From positions 1-54,036 of the forward strand of contig CAIMEB010000250.1 in assembly GCA_903839855.1 (NCBI GenBank): a DNA stretch of 54,036 nt. The letters run 5' to 3'. The notes under the pieces were generated by a model. It worked only from the letters and a program-made list of their open reading frames with translations. It had not been told where the DNA came from and did no database searches. Within the stretch, counting starts at the first letter, position 1; each line of letters opens with the position of its first letter. Made by a program: the position numbers and the translations under genes. This DNA is from an uncultured Methylococcaceae bacterium (GTDB lineage: Bacteria > Pseudomonadota > Gammaproteobacteria > Methylococcales > Methylomonadaceae). This document shows positions 26,337-37,650 of the stretch, piece after piece.

Positions 26337-27557
26337 TTAACCGTTATATCGCTGGAAAATTAATGTGGCGTTTGTGCCACCAAAACCGAAGCTATTAGAC
26401 ATAATGGTGTTTAAGGTGATGTCATCCTGACGCTCCAGCACAATTGGAATGCCTTCAGCACCTGGATCAAGGTGGGTAATATTCGCTGATGCACTCAAGA
26501 AGTTTTCTTGCTGCATCAACAATGAATAAATGGCTTCATTAACGCCAGCGGCACCTAAGGCATGACCGGTCAATGATTTTGTTGAACTGACCCAAGGCAC
26601 GTTACTTTCACCAAATACCATACGTAATGCTTCCAATTCTTTGGTGTCACCGACTGGAGTGCTGGTGCCATGCGCATTGATATAATCAATTTTTCCATCG
26701 ACTGTGGCCATCGCTTGTTGCATACAGCGTACTGCACCTTCTCCAGACGGTTGAACCATATCATAGCCATCAGAAGTTGCACCGTAACCCACTAACTCGG
26801 CATATATTTTAGCACCGCGTGCTTTAGCGTGTTCCAGCTCTTCAATGACTAAAACACCACCACCACCGGAAATAACAAAACCATCACGGTTTGCGTCATA
26901 GGCTCTTGATGCTGTGGTAGGAGTATCATTATATTTTGACGATAAGGCACCCATCGCATCAAACAATACCGACATAGTCCAGTGCAATTCTTCACCGCCA
27001 CCCGCAAAAACCACATCCTGCTTGCCCATTTGGATTAATTCCATGGCATGACCAATACAATGCGCGCTAGTTGCACAGGCAGAACTTATAGAATAATTAA
27101 CTCCTTTTATTTTGAAGGGCGTCGCAAGACAGGCTGTATTAGTACTAGACATCGTTCTAGGCACCATGTACGGGCCTACTTTTTTGACGCCTTTTGAACG
27201 GAGAATATCAGCGGCCTCAACAATGTTAGACGTTGAAGGACCACCCGAACCCATCACCAGGCCTGTTCTAAAATTTGATATTTCTGACTCTTCAAGACCC
27301 GAATCGGTAATGGCCTGTTGCATGGCAATATAATTAAAGGCCGCACCATCACCCATAAAGCGCTTGACCTTACGATCGATAAATTCATCTAAATCGATGT
27401 TAATAGCGCCATGCACGTGGCTACGGAAACCCAAGTCTGAATAAACTTGTGCGAAACTAATCCCTGAACGCCCTTGCTTAAGAGATTCAACGACTTCTTC
27501 CGTGTTGTTTCCTATGCTGGAGACAATCCCTAAACCGGTTACTACGACTCTTTTCAT
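26337..27557 (-). CDS. fabB: 3-oxoacyl-ACP synthase I
   Basis: This 406-residue protein has the full KAS I catalytic set: nucleophile C161 in [12 protein letters not shown]296 in [12 protein letters not shown]327, and H332 in [11 protein letters not shown]. FabB extends acyl-ACP chains and, with FabA, makes unsaturated fatty acids in Gammaproteobacteria. It begins 11 bases after fabA, so the two form the classical fabAB operon. A terminator-like hairpin follows. Nothing unusual is seen. Confidence 0.96.
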   Translation of the reverse strand: MKRVVVTGLGIVSSIGNNTEEVVESLKQGRSGISFAQVYSDLGFRSHVHGAINIDLDEFIDRKVKRFMGDGAAFNYIAMQQAITDSGLEESEISNFRTGLVMGSGGPSTSNIVEAADILRSKGVKKVGPYMVPRTMSSTNTACLATPFKIKGVNYSISSACATSAHCIGHAMELIQMGKQDVVFAGGGEELHWTMSVLFDAMGALSSKYNDTPTTASRAYDANRDGFVISGGGGVLVIEELEHAKARGAKIYAELVGYGATSDGYDMVQPSGEGAVRCMQQAMATVDGKIDYINAHGTSTPVGDTKELEALRMVFGESNVPWVSSTKSLTGHALGAAGVNEAIYSLLMQQENFLSASANITHLDPGAEGIPIVLERQDDITLNTIMSNSFGFGGTNATLIFQRYNG

Positions 27558-27568
27558 TGTTCTAGTCT

Positions 27569-28084
27569 CTAAAAATCTGCTGTAGATGTAAACAAACCGA
27601 CCCGTAAATCAGTCGCTTCATAGATAACCTTTCCATCAACTTCCATGGTGGCATCGGCAATACCCATTACCAGTTTACGCAGAATTAAGCGCTTTAAATT
27701 AATTCGGTAGATGACTTTTTTGGCGGTAGGTAACACTTGACCAGTGAATTTAACTTCACCCACACCCAACGCCCGACCTTTTCCAGGGCCGCCCATCCAG
27801 CATAAATAGAAACCCACCAATTGCCACATCGCATCTAAGCCTAAGCAACCTGGCATAACAGGGTCACCTTGAAAGTGACAGGCAAAAAACCATAAATCAG
27901 GATTAACGTCCAATTCTGCGATAATCTCACCTTTACCATAAGTACCGCCTTCATCAGAGATATACGTGATACGATCCATCATCAGCATATTAGGTAAGGG
28001 CAGTTGCGCATTCTTAGGCCCGTAAAGTTCACCCCTACCAGACATTAATAGTTCTTCGCGCGTAAAACTATGCTGTTTTTCCAT
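27569..28084 (-). CDS. fabA: 3-hydroxydecanoyl-ACP dehydratase/isomerase
   Basis: This 171-residue protein matches E. coli FabA in length and register: catalytic H70 in [14 protein letters not shown] and D84 in [11 protein letters not shown]. FabA dehydrates 3-hydroxydecanoyl-ACP and isomerises the product to the cis-3 form, the branch point to unsaturated fatty acids. It is first in the fabA-fabB operon. A FabR or FadR operator was not identified in the 76-base upstream gap. Confidence 0.97.
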   Translation of the reverse strand: MEKQHSFTREELLMSGRGELYGPKNAQLPLPNMLMMDRITYISDEGGTYGKGEIIAELDVNPDLWFFACHFQGDPVMPGCLGLDAMWQLVGFYLCWMGGPGKGRALGVGEVKFTGQVLPTAKKVIYRINLKRLILRKLVMGIADATMEVDGKVIYEATDLRVGLFTSTADF

Positions 28085-28160
28085 GCTATTCGTATACCTT
28101 AGTAATTATTATAGTAATTTCATATTATCTAACAGACACTAAAAAAAATCAGCTCAATTT

Positions 28161-30080
28161 TTAACGAGAACGCACATCAAATAAAAATCCGGTGATTTTC
28201 AAGGTCTCTTTTTGCATTCTTTGTTGATAAATTAAAGCATAACTTAAGACGGACATGACATACTTTCTGGTTTCTTTATAAGGTATCATTTCAATCCATA
28301 TATCCGCTGGAATTGTTCTCTGGGTAGGTAGCCATTTAATCACTTTATTTGGCCCCGCATTATATGCCGCAGTCGCTAAGGCAAAATGCCCATCAAACTG
28401 ACCTAGTAGCTGTTTATAATAATAAGTGCCGTATTTTATATTGACCTCCGGCTTTAACAAACCATTATCTGAATACCCGGTTTCATTTAAGTTACGTGCT
28501 ATCTGTTTCCCTGTTTCTGGCATAATTTGCATTAAACCCAATGCCCCCACTGCTGACCTGGCATGCTCATCCAGCATACTTTCCTGACGGATTAAGCCGA
28601 ATATAACCGCTGGATTAAGCGTCTGCCATTCCGCATTATCCTGGACTTGCTGCAAATAGTTTAAAGGAAATCGAATATCTAAATCATCCCAATAGTCAGC
28701 CTTAACCAGAGTAATAATGGCTAATTGATACCATTCCCACTGCTGGGCTAATTTAGCGGCTATTTTGAGTTTGTCTTTTGAAAGTTTTTTTGTAATAAAA
28801 GCCCATTGTCTTTTTGCCTCAGTCTCACGACCTAACAACTTAAACTCTTGAACGATCTTAAAGTCAGGCGTTTCAGCTAAGGACTCCAACTCATTCCCAG
28901 CCATGTTGACCGGATTATTTGAAAAAGCATAGGATTTATTTACTTGGTCTGCTGCCATAAAACCATAATAACTTCTATCTTCAGCAAGTTGGTTATAAAC
29001 AACCTGCCCCAGCACAATATTTCCTGTTGCCATTAAAGATCGAGCTTGCCAGTATTGCCATTGAGGTGTTTTTTGCTCTTCAGGGGGTGATCCCGCTAAT
29101 GCTTCTGCGACATGTTGCCAGTTTTGTTCTAACAATGCGGCTCTAAGACTCCATTCCCTAACATCTGCATCGATTGTTATTAAAGGCTTCAACCGTTCAT
29201 AAGCTCTTGCATCACGCTCATAAGCTAAAGCCAGGGCTAATTTTCGCTCAAGTTTTTGCACTGTTTCAATATCTATGGCAAACGCAGACTTTTTGCTATC
29301 CCATATCAGCAATGCCGTGTTTAGATCTGATTTTACTAAGCGGTCAACACCATGTGCAAAAATATGCCCTTGTAAATCGTTGCCCGATAGAAATTCATTG
29401 CCCTGAATGATCAGAGGATCTTTATGAACCTGTAACCAACGATCTGCAATAGGCTGATCCGGCTCACTCAATAATTGCCGAATCACTCCAGCCAATCCGG
29501 TATTATTTTCTTTCAACGCCAACTCAAAACGCTTCCAAACCAAATCAGTTGTTAATAACGGAGTATGCGTGAAGGTTGAAAACAGTTTATCACATTCTTT
29601 GGGCTGCTCATGACCCACTAACCATAGCCGTTTTGCCTGAGTCAGCGCTAATTGCTCATTACCTGTCTTATAATTCGCCCAATAATACTGACACTCAAGG
29701 GCAATACTATCTGTCGCTTGGTAATTATTAATATAATCTAGCCAGCGTTCATTTTTTGCAAGGTATGGCAGCCATTTAGCCCGGAGTAACTCGGCAAAAC
29801 GTGAATCTTTATAAGCCAATAAGAAGCCTTGAATTTTATCCGTTTGCTGTAAGTTATCTTTTAACCACAGGTACTGTAGATAAGGATAAAGCGGATAATC
29901 AATCAGGGTTTCCGTTAGTTTTAAAAATTCCGATTCGTTCCCTTGCTCAAGCAATCGCTCAGCCGATACAAAATCTTTTCTTTGCTGATTTAAGCCATTA
30001 ATAGCAAATGAATTTGAATAACAAACAATAACAAGCATTAAAAGGCATCTGAAAATAGCTTTTAGGTTAATACTAGCCAC
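28161..30080 (-). CDS. slt: Soluble lytic murein transglycosylase (Slt70-like)
   Basis: This 639-residue periplasmic protein has a signal-like N-terminus (hydrophobic stretch at about 10-26), a long alpha-superhelical region of helical pairs (about 30-450), and a C-terminal lysozyme-like domain with catalytic E500 in GLIRQES, then AVGALGLMQIMPETG and ATAAYNAGPNKV. This is the Slt70 ring plus catalytic domain. It cleaves peptidoglycan glycan strands to 1,6-anhydro products. Length is normal. A relic of another transglycosylase (mltB) lies just upstream. Confidence 0.92.
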   Translation of the reverse strand: MASINLKAIFRCLLMLVIVCYSNSFAINGLNQQRKDFVSAERLLEQGNESEFLKLTETLIDYPLYPYLQYLWLKDNLQQTDKIQGFLLAYKDSRFAELLRAKWLPYLAKNERWLDYINNYQATDSIALECQYYWANYKTGNEQLALTQAKRLWLVGHEQPKECDKLFSTFTHTPLLTTDLVWKRFELALKENNTGLAGVIRQLLSEPDQPIADRWLQVHKDPLIIQGNEFLSGNDLQGHIFAHGVDRLVKSDLNTALLIWDSKKSAFAIDIETVQKLERKLALALAYERDARAYERLKPLITIDADVREWSLRAALLEQNWQHVAEALAGSPPEEQKTPQWQYWQARSLMATGNIVLGQVVYNQLAEDRSYYGFMAADQVNKSYAFSNNPVNMAGNELESLAETPDFKIVQEFKLLGRETEAKRQWAFITKKLSKDKLKIAAKLAQQWEWYQLAIITLVKADYWDDLDIRFPLNYLQQVQDNAEWQTLNPAVIFGLIRQESMLDEHARSAVGALGLMQIMPETGKQIARNLNETGYSDNGLLKPEVNIKYGTYYYKQLLGQFDGHFALATAAYNAGPNKVIKWLPTQRTIPADIWIEMIPYKETRKYVMSVLSYALIYQQRMQKETLKITGFLFDVRSR

Positions 30081-30134
30081 CGTATAAAAATTTAATTACT
30101 AAAGGGTTGCTGATACTATAGTAACTGATCTTCG

Positions 30135-30188
30135 AAAACTACTCGGCATAAATTGACCATAGCCCACAGCGCATGCCTAGGAACCTTG
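30135..30188 (-). pseudogene. Short relic of an MltB-type lytic transglycosylase
   Basis: On the minus strand eighteen codons read QGS, a TAG stop, then ACAVGYGQFMPSSF. MltB enzymes carry 'GSYAGAMGYGQFMPSS(F/Y)' around their active-site fold, so ten residues in a row match and the neighbours fit after one nonsense change. No frame with family similarity continues on either side, and the following frame soon ends. A plausible SD (AGGAG) and ATG at about 30250 open the same frame but lead only to this stop. The fragment is far too short to work. The rest of 30081-30345 shows no gene. Confidence 0.5.
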
Positions 30189-30292
30189 GGGTTGCAATAC
30201 GACCAAAGTCCATTTGAATAAGCATTTACTGTGTACTAAGTTTGCCATAAAAATCTCCTGTTATTTATTTCTTTGTGAAGGATTGCCCAACC

Positions 30293-30310
30293 AAAATCAT
30301 GGATGATTTT
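30293..30310 (-). terminator. Possible terminator downstream of murJ
   Basis: AAAATCAT and ATGATTTT form an 8-bp stem with a GG loop, 36 bases past the murJ stop. In the minus direction the right arm itself ends in TTTT. Weak but well placed. Confidence 0.4.
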
Positions 30311-30345
30311 ACCCGAATTAGTTATCAATTGCTCCGAATGATGAG

Positions 30346-31911
30346 TTATTCAACTTTTTGTTTATTGTCATCATTATCTTGAACAATAGACAGATCGCGG
30401 AGTTTTAAGCCGGTCAATATCAGTGTCACAGTGTAGGTTAATAAACCTATCAAAATCCATTTAAATAAATTGATAACCCTGTCCACGGAGTGCCATTGAT
30501 TCCACCAATTAGCATCTACAAAATAATACAAAACCATCGACATAGCCGCACTGGCTAAAAGTACCCGAATAAAAAACACCCACCATCCTTTAACAGGTCG
30601 ATATATATTTTTCTTTAATAACTGATATAACAACAATGCTGCGTTAAAAAAAGCTCCTAACGAAGTCGCTAAAGCCAACCCAGCATGAGCTAAGGGAAAT
30701 ACCAACACCACATCCAGCCCTAGACTAACTAACATAGCATAAACCCCATAACAAACCGGCGTTTTCATATCTTTTCGAGCCGTAAAGCCCGGCACTAGCA
30801 CCTTGATCAAGAGATAGCCCAATAAACCAACCGCATAAGCTCTTAGACTCAAACCCGCATAATGCACATCATCCCAACTAAACTCCTTATATTGGAATAA
30901 CGTCGATAACATAGGCTCAGCTAATAGAATTAGTCCAATGGTTGCAGGCATTCCTATCAGAAGGGCGAGTCGTAACCCCCAATCCAATGAGTAAGAAAAA
31001 ACCTTTTTATCTTCACTCGCGTAATCCTTCGCCAATTTTGGCAGAATAACGGTTCCCAAGGCTAAGCCCAGCATTCCCAAGGGGAACTCGACTAAGCGAT
31101 CCGAATAATACAACCACGAAACACTGCCCACAGTTAAAAATGAAGCAACCAAAGTATCCAGCAACAGATTGATCTGAGTGACTGATACACTAAAAATAGC
31201 TGGTAACATAAGGCTTATGGTTTTTTTAACACCTGGATCACTATAGCCCCACCTAAACCTAGGCAATAACCTCAAGCGCATTAAAGCTGGAATTTGAAAA
31301 CACACTTGTATAATACCCGCCGCAAAAACACCCCAAGCTAAGACGACAATAGGCTGCTCCATTGAGGGCGCAAACCAGATTGCCGCAAAAATCATGCTAA
31401 TATTCAAAAAAATGGGCGTTAAAGCAGGGATTGCAAACTTATTGTGCGCATTTAAAATAGCACCCGCAAAAGCAACCAGACTAATAAAAAGTAGATAGGG
31501 AAAAGTAATTTTCAACAACAATACGGCAAGATCATATTGCGACCCTTGCCAAGCAAAACCAGGTGCCAATAACAAAATAAGCACAGGCGCTACGACGACT
31601 CCAATCAAGGTCAATAACGTCAAAATACCCGTCAGAGTCCCTGCCATGTTATCGACAAACAACTTTAGATCGGCTTTACTCCCTTGTTCTTTATAATCTG
31701 CTAAAACTGGTATAAAAGCATGAGCAAACGCCCCTTCTGCAAAGAGTCGTCGGAAGAAATTGGGAATTTTAAAAGCGACAAAAAAGGCATCCGTCGCTAG
31801 ATCAACACCAAAAATACGCGCAATTAACATATCCCGGGCAAAACCAAAAATACGGGAAATTAAAGTCATACCACTAACAATAACAGTTGACTTAAAAAGC
31901 TGACGACTCAA
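30346..31911 (-). CDS. murJ: Lipid II flippase MurJ (MviN)
   Basis: This 521-residue protein has about 14 membrane helices and the MurJ start (TLISRIFGFARDMLIARIFG, then TDAFFVAFKIPNFFRRLFAEGAF). Conserved Arg and Asp/Glu residues in the first two helices line the central cavity. MurJ flips lipid II for peptidoglycan synthesis. It is divergent from rpsT, a placement common in Gammaproteobacteria, and the two promoters share 31912-32007. Length is full. Confidence 0.95.
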   Translation of the reverse strand: MSRQLFKSTVIVSGMTLISRIFGFARDMLIARIFGVDLATDAFFVAFKIPNFFRRLFAEGAFAHAFIPVLADYKEQGSKADLKLFVDNMAGTLTGILTLLTLIGVVVAPVLILLLAPGFAWQGSQYDLAVLLLKITFPYLLFISLVAFAGAILNAHNKFAIPALTPIFLNISMIFAAIWFAPSMEQPIVVLAWGVFAAGIIQVCFQIPALMRLRLLPRFRWGYSDPGVKKTISLMLPAIFSVSVTQINLLLDTLVASFLTVGSVSWLYYSDRLVEFPLGMLGLALGTVILPKLAKDYASEDKKVFSYSLDWGLRLALLIGMPATIGLILLAEPMLSTLFQYKEFSWDDVHYAGLSLRAYAVGLLGYLLIKVLVPGFTARKDMKTPVCYGVYAMLVSLGLDVVLVFPLAHAGLALATSLGAFFNAALLLYQLLKKNIYRPVKGWWVFFIRVLLASAAMSMVLYYFVDANWWNQWHSVDRVINLFKWILIGLLTYTVTLILTGLKLRDLSIVQDNDDNKQKVE

Positions 31912-32007
31912 GATTAGTTCCTTTTTAAAACGATTATGTTGACAATAATATCATTTAAAAACATAATACGCGGCTATTTAACTCACTCATCAACGCACCG
32001 AGACACT

Positions 32008-32271
32008 ATGGCTAATACAGCACAAGCTAAAAAGCGCGCGAAACAAGCGGAAAAAAGCCGTATTCGCAACGCAGGACAACGTAGCAATCTACGTACATTC
32101 GTAAAAAAAGTCATCGCAGCGGTTAATGCTGGCGATAAAGAAAAAGCACAAGCCGCTTATCAAATTGTAGTCCCTATCATTGATTCTGCTGTCAATAAAG
32201 GCATTATCCATAAAAACAAAGCAGCACGCGGCAAAAGCAGACTGAATTCAAAAGTAAAAGCTATCGCTTAA
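32008..32271 (+). CDS. rpsT: 30S ribosomal protein S20
   Basis: From the ATG at 32008 this gives 87 residues, very basic, starting [18 protein letters not shown] and ending SKVKAIA, which is S20. A longer frame opens 72 bases upstream but is not part of the protein. S20 binds 16S rRNA early in 30S assembly. A strong terminator follows within 25 bases. Confidence 0.96.
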   Translation: MANTAQAKKRAKQAEKSRIRNAGQRSNLRTFVKKVIAAVNAGDKEKAQAAYQIVVPIIDSAVNKGIIHKNKAARGKSRLNSKVKAIA

Positions 32272-32293
32272 ATTGCTTTAGACTTTGTAATAT

Positions 32294-32325
32294 AAAAAGC
32301 CGGACTCATTGAGTTCCGGCTTTTT
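32294..32325 (+). terminator. Rho-independent terminator of rpsT
   Basis: AAAAAGCCGG (32294-32303) pairs with CCGGCTTTTT (32316-32325); ACTC/GAGT can extend the stem with one bulged T. The A-run and T-run on the two flanks make it able to work in both directions, but rpsT is the obvious user. Confidence 0.93.
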
Positions 32326-32411
32326 GCCCTCATGAAGGACTTAAAACGATCTTTAAGCCCAATAACTTATTAAAACCTTGGTAAAAAAGGGTGGTTTATT
32401 TCGGCGTGGAT

Positions 32412-33386
32412 TCAAGCTACATTGGCAATAAATATAGCCCGCCTAGGTGCAGGAAGACCTTCACAGGTTAGTAACGGAGTTTCTTCATCCAGGAAGTCTT
32501 TGAGTGAATGAAATTGCATCCATTCAGTGCTGCGTTGCTCATCAGTGCTGGTAGTAGTCACATCGACCAAACGAATATTTTTAAAACCACAGCGCTTCAT
32601 CCAACTCATTAATGTATCACAGGTCGGTAAAAACCAAACATTACGCATCTTAGCATAACGACCTTCTGGCACTAACACCTCACCTAATTTACCCTCAATC
32701 ACCAAAGTTTCTAGCACCAACTCGCCCCCAGACTGTAAACAATCACGCAGTTCCATTAGATGATCAATCGGTGAGCGACGATGATAAAGCACTCCCATCG
32801 AGAAGACCGTATCAAACGCTTTTAAGCCATAAGGCAAATCTTCTATACCTAGAGGGAGTACATAAACCGGTGCAGCACCGTATAGTTTTCTAATCACCTG
32901 AAATTGCAAAACATTTAGGATCATAGGATCAATCCCAACGACTATTTTTGCATTTGCGCCCAGCATACGCCAACAATGATAACCATTGCCACAGCCTACA
33001 TCTAGCACTAAGCGATTCTTCAAGGGTGCAATATGATCTTTTAAGCGCCTCCATTTCCAATCCGAACGCCATTCTGTATCTATCTTAATGCCAAATAAAT
33101 CATAAGGGCCTTTTCGCCAGGGATGTAAACCTTTAAGTTGCTGCTCAAGTAATATTCGATCAGCGACTAATAAGTCACTCGCCTGACCAATTTCAACAGC
33201 ATTCGTTGTCAATAAACGATGTGTCGTTGTTAGATTAGGTAAACTATCTATAATGGGAAGCCATTCAGACAATGTACCATGCTTGTCTAAATCAAAAGCA
33301 TCGGAAATTTGTTGAGGTAACAGCTCGACCCATACCGCTGCTTTTACATCAAGCAGAGCATCATAGAGCGGTTGATAATCAATCAT
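32412..33386 (-). CDS. cmoB: tRNA U34 carboxymethyltransferase
   Basis: This 324-residue protein has the CmoB core: HPWRKGPYDLFGIKIDTEWRSD split over about 88-110, and the SAM fold motif VLDVGCGNGYHCWRM at 127-141, then GIDP. CmoB uses carboxy-SAM to turn 5-hydroxyuridine at tRNA wobble position 34 into 5-carboxymethoxyuridine. The usual partner cmoA, which makes carboxy-SAM, is not in the window. It stands alone between the rpsT terminator and a REP-like palindrome. Confidence 0.94.
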   Translation of the reverse strand: MIDYQPLYDALLDVKAAVWVELLPQQISDAFDLDKHGTLSEWLPIIDSLPNLTTTHRLLTTNAVEIGQASDLLVADRILLEQQLKGLHPWRKGPYDLFGIKIDTEWRSDWKWRRLKDHIAPLKNRLVLDVGCGNGYHCWRMLGANAKIVVGIDPMILNVLQFQVIRKLYGAAPVYVLPLGIEDLPYGLKAFDTVFSMGVLYHRRSPIDHLMELRDCLQSGGELVLETLVIEGKLGEVLVPEGRYAKMRNVWFLPTCDTLMSWMKRCGFKNIRLVDVTTTSTDEQRSTEWMQFHSLKDFLDEETPLLTCEGLPAPRRAIFIANVA

Positions 33387-33450
33387 TTAAGGTAGGGTCT
33401 TTTATGATTTAAAGAAGTGTCCGATGTCATTAGGTTAAGATTTTTTATAG

Positions 33451-33485
33451 CGCTGTGGGAGTGGCTAAAGCCACTCCTGCTACAG
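33451..33485. repeat. REP-like palindrome
   Basis: GGAGTGGCT (33458-33466) and AGCCACTCC (33469-33477) form a perfect 9-bp stem around AA. The flanks (CGCTGTG on one side, TGCTACAG on the other) continue an imperfect inverted pattern. Core and flanks resemble the short extragenic palindromes of pseudomonads and related bacteria that RAYT transposases (IS200/IS605-like) mobilise. It fills most of the gap between cmoB and the mlaC-like gene. No RAYT gene is in the window. Confidence 0.7.
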
Positions 33486-33531
33486 ACTAAACTCCCTTAA
33501 CTTAAGGAAATAAAAAAACTTAGATCATCGT

Positions 33532-34167
33532 TTAGGAGTTTTTTGCAGCCAGTGCTTCAACATTACGCTTTGCAAGACTATCAATCACTGCGTTCAACGA
33601 ACCCTTGGATTGAACCTCAGTGGAAAAGGTAGTGCGGTAATTTGTGACCAGACTCACGCCTTCGATCAAAATATCGTAAGCTTTCCAATCGCCATCAGTC
33701 TGCAACATACGATAATCTACCGCAACTGGCTTTAGACCCGGCTGTAATACTTCTGTTTTTACAATAACTTTTGTGGCTTCAGCTTCCATCTCAATCGGTA
33801 AATAACGAATCGACCAATCTTTAAACTCGACGAAAGCACGAGAATAGGTTCTTACTAATAACGTTTGAAATTCTTTCTTAAAACGCTCACGTTCATCAGG
33901 GGTTGCTGTTTTCCATAACTTACCTAACACTAATGAAGAAATTTTTTCAAAGTCAGTACTGGGTAAAATAGCTTCGTTAACGAACTGATTTACCTTTGCA
34001 AAATCCTTGATAAAAGTTTTATCCTTCATCTTTGCCTGCAATTTGTTGGATGCTGTTTCAATCGCTAATTGCGGTGGCAACAAATCATCAGCCATTACCT
34101 GAGTGTTAGACATTAAAATCATTAATACCGCAAAAAAACTGAACAATGTGTAACGCTTAACGTTCAT
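33532..34167 (-). CDS. MlaC/Ttg2D-family periplasmic phospholipid-binding protein
   Basis: From the ATG at 34167 (AGAGGA four bases upstream) this is 211 residues: a signal peptide ending near ANTQVMA-D, then the MlaC fold with FERF-like DERERFKKEFQTLLVRTYSRAF near 100-125 and a DWKAYDILIEGVSLVTNYR segment. MlaC shuttles phospholipid between the outer-membrane MlaA complex and the inner-membrane MlaFEDB transporter. Here it is an orphan, without mlaFEDB beside it, so another MlaC-domain role (such as hopanoid or toluene-tolerance transport) is possible. Confidence 0.85.
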   Translation of the reverse strand: MNVKRYTLFSFFAVLMILMSNTQVMADDLLPPQLAIETASNKLQAKMKDKTFIKDFAKVNQFVNEAILPSTDFEKISSLVLGKLWKTATPDERERFKKEFQTLLVRTYSRAFVEFKDWSIRYLPIEMEAEATKVIVKTEVLQPGLKPVAVDYRMLQTDGDWKAYDILIEGVSLVTNYRTTFSTEVQSKGSLNAVIDSLAKRNVEALAAKNS

Positions 34168-34225
34168 ACAATCCTCTAAAATTAAACTCATGGTTACGTG
34201 CTATGTTTTACAAATATCAGTCTAG

Positions 34226-36156
<1,931 letters not shown>

Positions 36157-36208
36157 CTCGCAAGTTATTTAAAATTCAGAAGTGCAATAGCTTCAACTAT
36201 AGTCTTTA

Positions 36209-36228
36209 AAAACAGCTAAAGCTGTTTT
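36209..36228. terminator. Terminator between convergent aroE and the carbonic anhydrase-like gene
   Basis: AAAACAGCT (36209-36217) pairs with AGCTGTTTT (36220-36228) around AA. The A- and T-rich ends allow use from both strands. A second stem, 36238-36247 with 36258-36267, closes over the stop codon of the minus-strand gene. Confidence 0.6.
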
Positions 36229-36251
36229 ACTCCAATTAGTAAAGACGTGAT

Positions 36252-36788
36252 TTATCGCGTCTTTGCTAAATGTTCATTTTTCAAATGCACATAATGCTCA
36301 GCAGAATATTCTAAAAATGCTTTTTCAGACTCTTTTAAAGGCCGAGCCTGTTTAGCAGGTGAGCCTACATATAAATAACCACTCTCCAATCGCTTTCCAG
36401 AAGACACCAGAGCGCCAGCGCCCAACATCACATAATCTTCAAGAACGGCACCATCCAAAATAATAGCGCCAATACCCACCAGACAATAATCACCTACCGT
36501 ACAGGCATGAACAACAGCCCGATGTCCAATAGTAACCCCTTTACCAATCGTTAATGGTTGTGATTCTGGAGAAAAAGGCCCGGCATGTGAAACATGTAAT
36601 ACTGCACCATCCTGCACATTGGTACCCGCTCCAATTTTTATGCTTTCTACGTCTCCCCGAATAACGGTCGTGGGCCATACTGACACATCATCACCTAAGG
36701 TTACATCACCAATGACAACGGCACTGTCATCAATATAAACGGAATTCCCTATAATCGGTTTTTTATCATCAAATTGCCTAATTGACAT
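36252..36788 (-). CDS. Gamma-class carbonic anhydrase-like hexapeptide protein (YrdA family)
   Basis: This 178-residue protein is a left-handed beta-helix of hexapeptide repeats (I-G-D-V-T-L-G-D-D pattern from about residue 27). The His residues in HVSHAGPF, IGHRAVVHACTVGD are those that bind metal between subunits in the gamma-carbonic anhydrase/YrdA trimer. Catalytic activity is proven only for some members; YrdA itself is of uncertain function. It begins 86 bases from the divergent YgjP-type gene. It ends inside the loop of a hairpin. Confidence 0.9.
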   Translation of the reverse strand: MSIRQFDDKKPIIGNSVYIDDSAVVIGDVTLGDDVSVWPTTVIRGDVESIKIGAGTNVQDGAVLHVSHAGPFSPESQPLTIGKGVTIGHRAVVHACTVGDYCLVGIGAIILDGAVLEDYVMLGAGALVSSGKRLESGYLYVGSPAKQARPLKESEKAFLEYSAEHYVHLKNEHLAKTR

Positions 36789-36873
36789 CGTTTACTTCCT
36801 TAATTATTAGATAACGACAAAAATGCGGGTCATTGCCTCAGTAACTTAACCAAGAACTACTGGTCATTATATA

Positions 36874-37626
36874 ATGACTTATCAATTCCATACAGACTCA
36901 AGATTTTTAATGCTTAATATGAATGTTATCCAAGGAGATGGTTTTACTGCCGAGATTATTCGCTCATCTAAACGCAACTCCGTGGCCATTAAAATAAGCA
37001 AGGGTACTGTATATGTCATGGTGCCTGAAAGTTTAAAAAAAACGATAATTGAAACACTGGTTGCTAAAAAAAGTCGCTGGATTAAAGAAAAGCTAGCCAG
37101 ACAACGCGAGGTTATTGCGGTTAAACCCAAAGAATTTATAACTGGCGATGTCTTTTCATATTTGGGGAAAGAGTATGTTTTAAACATTGAATCAGGGAAT
37201 AGCTACTCGCTTACTTTGCATAAAGATGACTATAATTTCGTCATTTCAGTGATAGACAAAACCACTGATAATTCTAAAATGATTAAACAATTGCTGGTTA
37301 AATGGTACCAACAGCAAGCTCAATTCACTATGACAGAAAAGACTCAGCATTATGCAAAAATAATCGGAGTGAACCCCTCTTCCGTGAGTATTAAAACCTT
37401 TAGGTCTCGCTGGGGCAGTTGTAGCGTTAAAGGCGTCATCCAATATAACTGGAAGATAATGATGGCACCTGAACCGATTATTAATTATTTAGTGGTTCAT
37501 GAATTAAGCCATATCCTGCATCATAACCATTCACCCGCATTTTGGGAAACGGTCGCTAAATATTGTCCCAACTACAAAGAACAAGGCGCGTGGCTAAAAC
37601 TTAATGGGGCGAGACTGGAAATTTAA
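36874..37626 (+). CDS. YgjP/SprT-type M48-like zinc metallopeptidase (DUF45)
   Basis: This 250-residue soluble protein ends in a zinc-protease motif: VVHELSHILHHNHSPAFW, with HELSH giving H209, E210 and H213 and a third His downstream (H219). The N-terminal half has IRSSKRNSVAIKISKGTVYVMVP, the beta-rich part of the DUF45/YgjP family, and RSRWGSCS precedes the active site. Substrates are unknown. It may begin at an internal Met (MLNMNV), since the first dozen residues are not typical. It converges with the MJ1255-type gene with 24 bases between. Confidence 0.85.
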   Translation: MTYQFHTDSRFLMLNMNVIQGDGFTAEIIRSSKRNSVAIKISKGTVYVMVPESLKKTIIETLVAKKSRWIKEKLARQREVIAVKPKEFITGDVFSYLGKEYVLNIESGNSYSLTLHKDDYNFVISVIDKTTDNSKMIKQLLVKWYQQQAQFTMTEKTQHYAKIIGVNPSSVSIKTFRSRWGSCSVKGVIQYNWKIMMAPEPIINYLVVHELSHILHHNHSPAFWETVAKYCPNYKEQGAWLKLNGARLEI

Positions 37627-37650
37627 CCGACTTATCTGGCTATTTTTACA

